Positions 6,744-10,399 of a stretch of 10,399 nucleotides of DNA are shown here, one piece after another. The notes beneath the pieces are model-generated. The model ran no database searches and was not told the DNA's origin. It saw only the letters and a program-made list of their open reading frames with translations. Numbering within the stretch: the first letter of the stretch is position 1; the number at the start of each line of letters is the position of its first letter. This DNA is from Deltaproteobacteria bacterium (lineage in GTDB: Bacteria; Desulfobacterota; Dissulfuribacteria; Dissulfuribacterales; QOAL01): contig JAMOUE010000174.1 of assembly GCA_027068235.1 (NCBI GenBank), positions 1 to 10,399 on the forward strand. Reading direction: 5' to 3'. Made by a program: the position numbers and the translations under genes.

Positions 6744-7035
6744 GATCCAGAGGCTTTCTCTCTTCTGGTTCAGGGGTAATGTCTATTATCAAACCGTCTT
6801 GAAATTCATCGGCTTGATTCATCTGCTGCTTCCGATACTTGAGCATCTCTTCTTCAGCCTTCTTAATCGCCTTTGTAATACGCCAGGCCATGTATGCACC
6901 GATACCTCCAAAGATTACAAATGCTGCAATCAATATTGGCAAGGTAAGAAAGAAGGCCCCTAGAGCCAAAAGAGCAAGGCCAAGGGCGGCAAAAGGGCTC
7001 ATGTTGCTGTAATAGTATACTTGTCTTTTTCTCAT
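6730..7035 (-). CDS. Small membrane protein of unknown function, coupled to the RACo-like gene
   Basis: A 101-residue protein I do not recognise. A basic N-terminus (MRKRQVYYY) is followed by a Gly/Ala/Leu-rich hydrophobic region at 13-51 that could form two closely spaced membrane helices with a turn at P33. A charged helix follows at about 53-72 (KAIKKAEEEMLKYRKQQ), then an acidic, Pro-containing tail. The positive N-terminus and charged C-terminal helix suggest both ends face the cytoplasm. GGAG lies 10 nt before the ATG at 7035. Its stop overlaps the ASKHA gene by 14 bp, so the two are probably translated together. It is the first gene of the minus-strand run ending at 3729-3756. Functional linkage to the RACo-like protein is inferred from coupling only. 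Confidence 0.7.
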   Translation of the reverse strand: MRKRQVYYYSNMSPFAALGLALLALGAFFLTLPILIAAFVIFGGIGAYMAWRITKAIKKAEEEMLKYRKQQMNQADEFQDGLIIDITPEPEERKPLDHGRF

Positions 7036-7168
7036 AAAATTAATTCTCCACGCTTTTTATCCTTATTACTCTAAAATTATTTCAAAAAATTGACCTTTTG
7101 CCCCAAAACTCCATTACGTTACAAAAAAGTAAGAATCAAAATATCAATCAGATGTCTGCATGTTGTGC

Positions 7169-7183
7169 TTACTATGTACCTAA
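7169..7183 (+). repeat. Copy 2 of a 15-nt dispersed repeat TTAYTATGTACCTAA
   Basis: TTACTATGTACCTAA lies 17 bp past the PilZ stop codon (minus-strand direction) and matches 3717-3731 at 14 of 15 positions. The rest of the 164-bp gap 7036-7199 is AT-rich. A weak 6-bp pairing there (7129-7134 with 7168-7173) is followed by a minus-strand T-run, but the 33-nt loop makes a terminator doubtful. Confidence 0.35.
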
Positions 7184-7199
7184 TTTTTGAACAAATTTC

Positions 7200-7580
7200 C
7201 TAAGTTGCAGAGGTAGTCTGATACCGTTTTACCTCTTGGTCAATTTTCTCTGGATCTCCTGAATTGTAATATAAGATGTTTTTCAGATGAATAAAGACGT
7301 CTAGATCCATGGAATCAAAAGATACCGCCATCCCCTTTGCATCCCTTCTGATTACGCGGCCTTCAAGATGAAGCCATAACTTTGAACTTGTGCCCGTAAG
7401 GCGCAACTCGATGGCACAGGGAGTGCCAGGGGGAAACGGCTCGTCAGTAAAACAATACATTCCCTTCAACGACACATCCTTTGAGAGTCCAGCGGTAATA
7501 ACCTTTCCACTCTCTAGATCTGTTACCTTTGTTTCAGTAGCAAATGGTACCCTTAAATAATTGCGTCTTTCTTGCTCCAA
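7200..7580 (-). CDS. PilZ domain protein (predicted cyclic-di-GMP receptor)
   Basis: A 126-residue single-domain PilZ protein. The c-di-GMP binding signatures are both present: an RxxxR motif (R6-N-Y-L-R10) and DxSxxG (D35-V-S-L-K-G40). They are followed by the beta-barrel pattern with PPGTPCAIELRL (50-61) and LEGRVIRR (72-79). Known single-domain PilZ proteins relay c-di-GMP levels to motility, pilus, exopolysaccharide or secretion machinery; the target here is unknown. The start is TTG at 7580, supported by AGGAGG 7 nt upstream and by the RxxxR motif starting at residue 6, as is usual. It lies 110 bp after argG on the same strand, and a short open frame occupies most of that gap. The TAG stop is followed by the intergenic gap 7036-7199. 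Confidence 0.88.
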   Translation of the reverse strand: MEQERRNYLRVPFATETKVTDLESGKVITAGLSKDVSLKGMYCFTDEPFPPGTPCAIELRLTGTSSKLWLHLEGRVIRRDAKGMAVSFDSMDLDVFIHLKNILYYNSGDPEKIDQEVKRYQTTSAT

Positions 7581-7587
7581 ATGTTTT

Positions 7588-7593
7588 CCTCCT
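7588..7593 (-). promoter_or_regulatory. Strong Shine-Dalgarno site fixing the TTG start of the PilZ gene
   Basis: AGGAGG on the minus strand lies 7 nt before the TTG at 7580. No in-frame ATG occurs near the N-terminus of the domain. The site also lies just after the stop codon of the candidate small ORF at 7596-7685. Confidence 0.75.
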
Positions 7594-7595
7594 GC

Positions 7596-7685
7596 CTATA
7601 GTTTGGGCATTACCTCACGCACATTGATTTTGAACGTATCAAGGCTGTTTATAACCTTCTTCAATAGCGCCAAACTGCCTTTCAA
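7596..7685 (-). CDS. Candidate 29-residue small ORF between argG and the PilZ gene
   Basis: An uninterrupted frame begins at TTG 7685, just after the argG stop (7691-7693), and ends at TAG 7596-7598, two nucleotides before AGGAGG of the PilZ gene. The peptide starts MKGSLALLKKVINSLD (TTG read as Met) and ends REVMPKL. It is basic and amphipathic, with a helix-like spacing of Leu/Val/Ile. An AGGA lies 4 nt before the TTG, which is short spacing. The exact fit between two genes is suggestive, but a 30-codon frame arises easily by chance, no ATG start exists and no homologue is recognised. It could be a leader peptide or simply noncoding spacer. Confidence 0.25.
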   Translation of the reverse strand: MKGSLALLKKVINSLDTFKINVREVMPKL

Positions 7686-7690
7686 AAATC

Positions 7691-8896
7691 CTAATTTCTA
7701 GAGGCAGCCCTTATCCTAAGCCTCAAGCCCTGGAGCCTTATAAAGCCTTCAGCATCCTTCTGACTGTAAACATCATCTTCCTCAAATGTGGCAAACTCTG
7801 GCTGGTACAAGCTGTATGGCGATTTTCTTCCGGTTACGATGCAGTTACCCTTGTAAATCTTAAGGCGCACAGTGCCTGTGACTCTCTCTTGAGTTTCATC
7901 TATCATGGTCTGTAACATTTCCCGTTCAGGGGCATACCAAAAGCCGTAATATATGAGTTCTGAATACTTGGGTATAAGACCATCTCTGATGTGCATGACT
8001 TCTCTATCCAATGTTATGGACTCAATGGCCATATGGGCCGTACGGATTATTGTACCTCCTGGGGTTTCATATACTCCCCTTGATTTCATCCCAACAAATC
8101 TGTTTTCTACTAGATCGACCCTGCCTACTCCATTGGCAGCACCTATTTCATTTAGTGCTTCCAGCATCTTGGCTGGAGTAAGGGGCTCTCCATTCAAGGC
8201 GACTGGATCTCCTTTTTCAAAATCTATCTCTATATATGTTGGCTTATCTGGGGCATCTTCTGGATCTACAGTCCATGTAAACATGTCCTTTGGTGGCTCG
8301 GCCCAAGGATCCTCTAAGATGCCTCCTTCATAACTAATATGAAGCATATTGGCATCCATACTGTATGGTTTCTTCTTGGTTACAGGAACTGGGATGTTGT
8401 GCTGATTGGCAAAATCTATCAGTTTTGACCTGGAATTAAGATCCCACTCTCTCCAGGGTGCGATTATCTTTATGGAAGGTTCAAGCGCCATATAGGTAAG
8501 CTCAAAACGCACCTGATCGTTGCCTTTGCCAGTAGCACCGTGACTTACAGCATCTGCTCCCTCTTTTCTTGCTATCTCTATCTGTTCCTTGGCTATAAGC
8601 GGGCGAGCAATGGATGTACCAAGTAGATAAACACCTTCGTAAATGGCATTTGCCCTAAACATCGGGAAACAAAAGTCCCTGACAAACTCATCCTTCAAAT
8701 CCTGAATGTAGACCTCACTTGCCCCTGTATCTATGGCCTTTTGCCTGACTGCATCCCAATCCTCATCCTGGCCTATATCTGCAGCATAGGCTACAACAGG
8801 GCAGTTATAGTTGACCTGAAGCCACTTGAGAATAACAGACGTATCAAGCCCACCAGAATATGCAAGTACTATCTTATTGATGTCTCTTTGTCCCAT
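7691..8896 (-). CDS. argG: Argininosuccinate synthase
   Basis: A 401-residue cytoplasmic enzyme of normal family length. It joins citrulline and aspartate with ATP to form argininosuccinate, the penultimate step of arginine synthesis. The N-terminal PP-loop ATP site is clear (AYSGGLDTS, 12-20). Further recognised stretches are SHGATGKGNDQVRFE, the acceptor/substrate segment, IAPWREW, KKPYSMDANMLHISYEGG and ENRFVGMKSRGVYETPGG. AAGGAGTT overlaps the argF stop region just before the ATG, and only 10 bp separate the two genes, so the pair is probably translationally coupled. The next gene is not argH but, after 110 bp, a PilZ gene, so argininosuccinate lyase must be encoded elsewhere. Confidence 0.98.
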   Translation of the reverse strand: MGQRDINKIVLAYSGGLDTSVILKWLQVNYNCPVVAYAADIGQDEDWDAVRQKAIDTGASEVYIQDLKDEFVRDFCFPMFRANAIYEGVYLLGTSIARPLIAKEQIEIARKEGADAVSHGATGKGNDQVRFELTYMALEPSIKIIAPWREWDLNSRSKLIDFANQHNIPVPVTKKKPYSMDANMLHISYEGGILEDPWAEPPKDMFTWTVDPEDAPDKPTYIEIDFEKGDPVALNGEPLTPAKMLEALNEIGAANGVGRVDLVENRFVGMKSRGVYETPGGTIIRTAHMAIESITLDREVMHIRDGLIPKYSELIYYGFWYAPEREMLQTMIDETQERVTGTVRLKIYKGNCIVTGRKSPYSLYQPEFATFEEDDVYSQKDAEGFIRLQGLRLRIRAASRN

Positions 8897-8906
8897 GATT
8901 AACTCC

Positions 8907-9839
8907 TTAATCCTTGAGCCTCATTGCCCACTCCAGAACCGCCTTGTGCAGATGCATCTTGTTCTCTGCCTGATCCCAGGCCACAGACTGTGATCCTTCA
9001 AGAACATCATCTGTTATCTCCTGCCCCCTATACGCTGGCAGGCAGTGAAGGACTATGCAGTCTGGCTTTGCTTTTTTCAAAAGCTCATAATTGACCTGAT
9101 AAGGCATGAAAACCTTTTTACGCTGTTCAGCCTCTTGCTCCTGCCCCATACTTGCCCACACGTCTGTATTAACTACATCGGCATCTTGTACTGCCTCTAC
9201 AGGATCAGAAACAACCTCCAATGGGAATTTGCTTTCCTGCTGGGCATTTTTCAGTATTTCTTCATCAGGATGATAACCGTCCGGACAGGCAAGATAGAGG
9301 GGAAAACCTATACGTGCAGCCGCCTGAATCCATGACTGAGCCATGTTGTTTCCATCTCCTACCCAGGCAACCTTTAAAGCAGATAGATCTCTACCCTTGT
9401 TTTCAATGACTGTCATAATGTCTGATAATATTTGGCACGGATGGTGTGAGTCTGTAAGACCATTTATAACTGGGATATCCGACCATTTTGCAAGTTCTTC
9501 CACTATATTTTGACCATAGGTTCTCACTACCAAACAGTCGAGATATCGGGAAAGTACCCTAGCCGTATCCTTTAAAGGCTCGCCTCTGTCAAGTTGAAGA
9601 TCCCTTTTAGCCATAAAGGAAACACTCCCACCGAGCTGAAACATGGCAGCCTCAAAAGAAATCCTTGTACGGGTGGAAGCCTTTTCAAAGAGCATTCCTA
9701 ACACCTTGCCAGTGGCAGGCATGTAAGATTGCCCTTCCTTATGCATTCGCTTAAGCTCAATAGCCCTGTCAATCAGGGCCAGCAAACTCTCTCTATCAAG
9801 GTCTGCTACCTGCAAATAATGTCTTACAGCGTTATCCAT
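8907..9839 (-). CDS. argF: Ornithine carbamoyltransferase, anabolic
   Basis: A 310-residue enzyme that makes citrulline from ornithine and carbamoyl phosphate. Motifs: carbamoyl phosphate site STRTR (55-59) within FEKASTRTRISFE, HPCQILSD (133-140), WVGDGNNMAQSW (159-170), the ornithine-side TDVWASMGQE loop (225-234) and HCLPAYRG (265-272). The SMGQ loop marks it as an ornithine rather than aspartate carbamoyltransferase. N-acetyl- and N-succinylornithine enzymes diverge in this loop and are less likely. Placement between argD and argG supports an anabolic role. GGAG lies 8 nt before the ATG. It starts 41 bp after argD and ends 10 bp before argG. Confidence 0.97.
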   Translation of the reverse strand: MDNAVRHYLQVADLDRESLLALIDRAIELKRMHKEGQSYMPATGKVLGMLFEKASTRTRISFEAAMFQLGGSVSFMAKRDLQLDRGEPLKDTARVLSRYLDCLVVRTYGQNIVEELAKWSDIPVINGLTDSHHPCQILSDIMTVIENKGRDLSALKVAWVGDGNNMAQSWIQAAARIGFPLYLACPDGYHPDEEILKNAQQESKFPLEVVSDPVEAVQDADVVNTDVWASMGQEQEAEQRKKVFMPYQVNYELLKKAKPDCIVLHCLPAYRGQEITDDVLEGSQSVAWDQAENKMHLHKAVLEWAMRLKD

Positions 9840-9880
9840 TTCTCAAACTCCATTACTTCACTATAGTCCTAATAAGAATC

Positions 9881-10399
9881 TCATTTTGCCTCGTCCCTAA
9901 ACATCTCTAGGGTTTCAATCAGCATGTCTATATGCTCTCTCTCAATCAAAAAGGGAGGCAAAAGCCTGAGCAGACGGCCATGGGCAACTATGGCAAGAAA
10001 TCCGGCATCCAATAGATATGAAGCAAGATGCGGCAAGGGCCTTTTGAATTCCACTGCCTGAATAAGCCCCATACCCCTAATTTCAGCTATGTCAGACCAA
10101 CTGTTTGCAAGATCCTCTAAACGATTTCTCAGATAACTACCAATCTCCTTTACCCTATCCAGGATGTCGGTTTCTACAAGGGTCTTCACAACTTCTATAG
10201 CTGCAGAACAAGCCACCGGATTTCCACCAAATGTAGATGCGTGTGTACCAGGCCCAAGATGACTCATCACCTCTTCCCGCGCCAGCATAGCCCCAATAGG
10301 AAGGCCATTTGCAAGTGCCTTTGCAAGGCACATAACATCTGGTTCAACTCCAGTATGCTGGTAGGCAAACAATCTTCCAGTGCGCCCCATACCAACTTG
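9881..10399 (-). CDS. argD: Acetylornithine aminotransferase, C-terminal part (cut by window edge)
   Basis: The open frame continues past the window edge: the last codons in the window read QVG before MGRTGRLFAYQHTGVEPD, the well-known segment following the PLP-binding aspartate of class III aminotransferases. LAKALANGLPIGAML contains the Schiff-base lysine (10319-10321 on the minus strand), and GTHASTFGGNPVACSAA is the conserved phosphate/substrate loop. The C-terminal domain ends near FRDEAK with a TGA stop. About 173 residues are present out of roughly 390-400 expected, so the N-terminal half lies outside. The enzyme converts N-acetylglutamate semialdehyde to N-acetylornithine. Succinyldiaminopimelate or ornithine aminotransferases share these motifs, but the argF-argG neighbours favour argD. 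The internal ATG at 10390 is not the start. Confidence 0.93.
   Translation of the reverse strand, partial: QVGMGRTGRLFAYQHTGVEPDVMCLAKALANGLPIGAMLAREEVMSHLGPGTHASTFGGNPVACSAAIEVVKTLVETDILDRVKEIGSYLRNRLEDLANSWSDIAEIRGMGLIQAVEFKRPLPHLASYLLDAGFLAIVAHGRLLRLLPPFLIEREHIDMLIETLEMFRDEAK

Noticed and set aside
7124..7173. Intrinsic terminator after the PilZ gene
   Set aside because: AGTAAG/CTTACT followed by a T-run is present on the minus strand, but the stem is only 6 AT-rich base pairs with a 33-nt loop.
9826..9855. Nine-codon ATG frame overlapping the argF start, starting with MEFEKW
   Set aside because: Too short to distinguish from chance and it has no good ribosome binding site. Most likely incidental to the argF leader.
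1..10399. CRISPR array, tRNA, rRNA, transposase or defence system
   Set aside because: No regularly spaced direct repeats, cloverleaf-like segments or transposase/nuclease motifs were seen on reading both strands. All substantial frames are explained by the genes listed.

Overview
The window carries bacterial genes with moderate GC (not computed, but visibly a little AT-rich) and compact operons. The gene set suggests an anaerobic Gram-negative bacterium, most likely a deltaproteobacterial-type lineage (Desulfobacterota/Thermodesulfobacteriota). The grounds are an ASKHA/RACo-like corrinoid-activation protein, T2SS/type IV-type prepilins, a PilZ protein and an argD-argF-argG cluster. This placement is inference, because there is no rRNA or other taxonomic marker here.

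Left part, plus strand (1-1176): the probable tail of an upstream gene, then two overlapping genes for related prepilin-like proteins with class III (PilD-type) leaders. They converge on a large minus-strand gene (1191-3569). That gene encodes an exported heparinase II/III-like protein, probably a polysaccharide lyase, which ends in a type I dockerin-like calcium-binding duplicated module. No cohesin or other cellulosome gene is visible. The gene has its own AT-rich upstream region (3570-3825), which also holds the terminator of the next operon.

Middle part, minus strand (7035 down to 3826): a tight five-gene run in the order small membrane protein, RACo-like ASKHA protein, CrcB/Fluc fluoride channel, DUF190 protein, HdeD-like membrane protein. 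It ends at a good intrinsic terminator at 3729-3756. CrcB plus DUF190 is a familiar fluoride-resistance pairing. The ASKHA protein is unusual in lacking the N-terminal [2Fe-2S] ferredoxin domain of classical RACo.

Right part, minus strand (10399 down to 7200): argD (cut by the window edge), argF and argG, which together cover three steps from N-acetylglutamate semialdehyde to argininosuccinate. They are followed by a possible 29-codon small ORF and a single-domain PilZ gene with a TTG start. No argH follows argG. All adjacent minus-strand genes are close enough for polycistronic transcription. The 164-bp gap at 7036-7199 separates the arg/PilZ block from the fluoride/RACo block.

No tRNA, rRNA, CRISPR array, insertion sequence or transposase was seen. 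I do not see a convincing wholly new system. The most noteworthy items are the dockerin-tagged lyase-like protein, the ferredoxin-less RACo-like protein with its small membrane neighbour, and the paired prepilins that share unusual C-terminal features.
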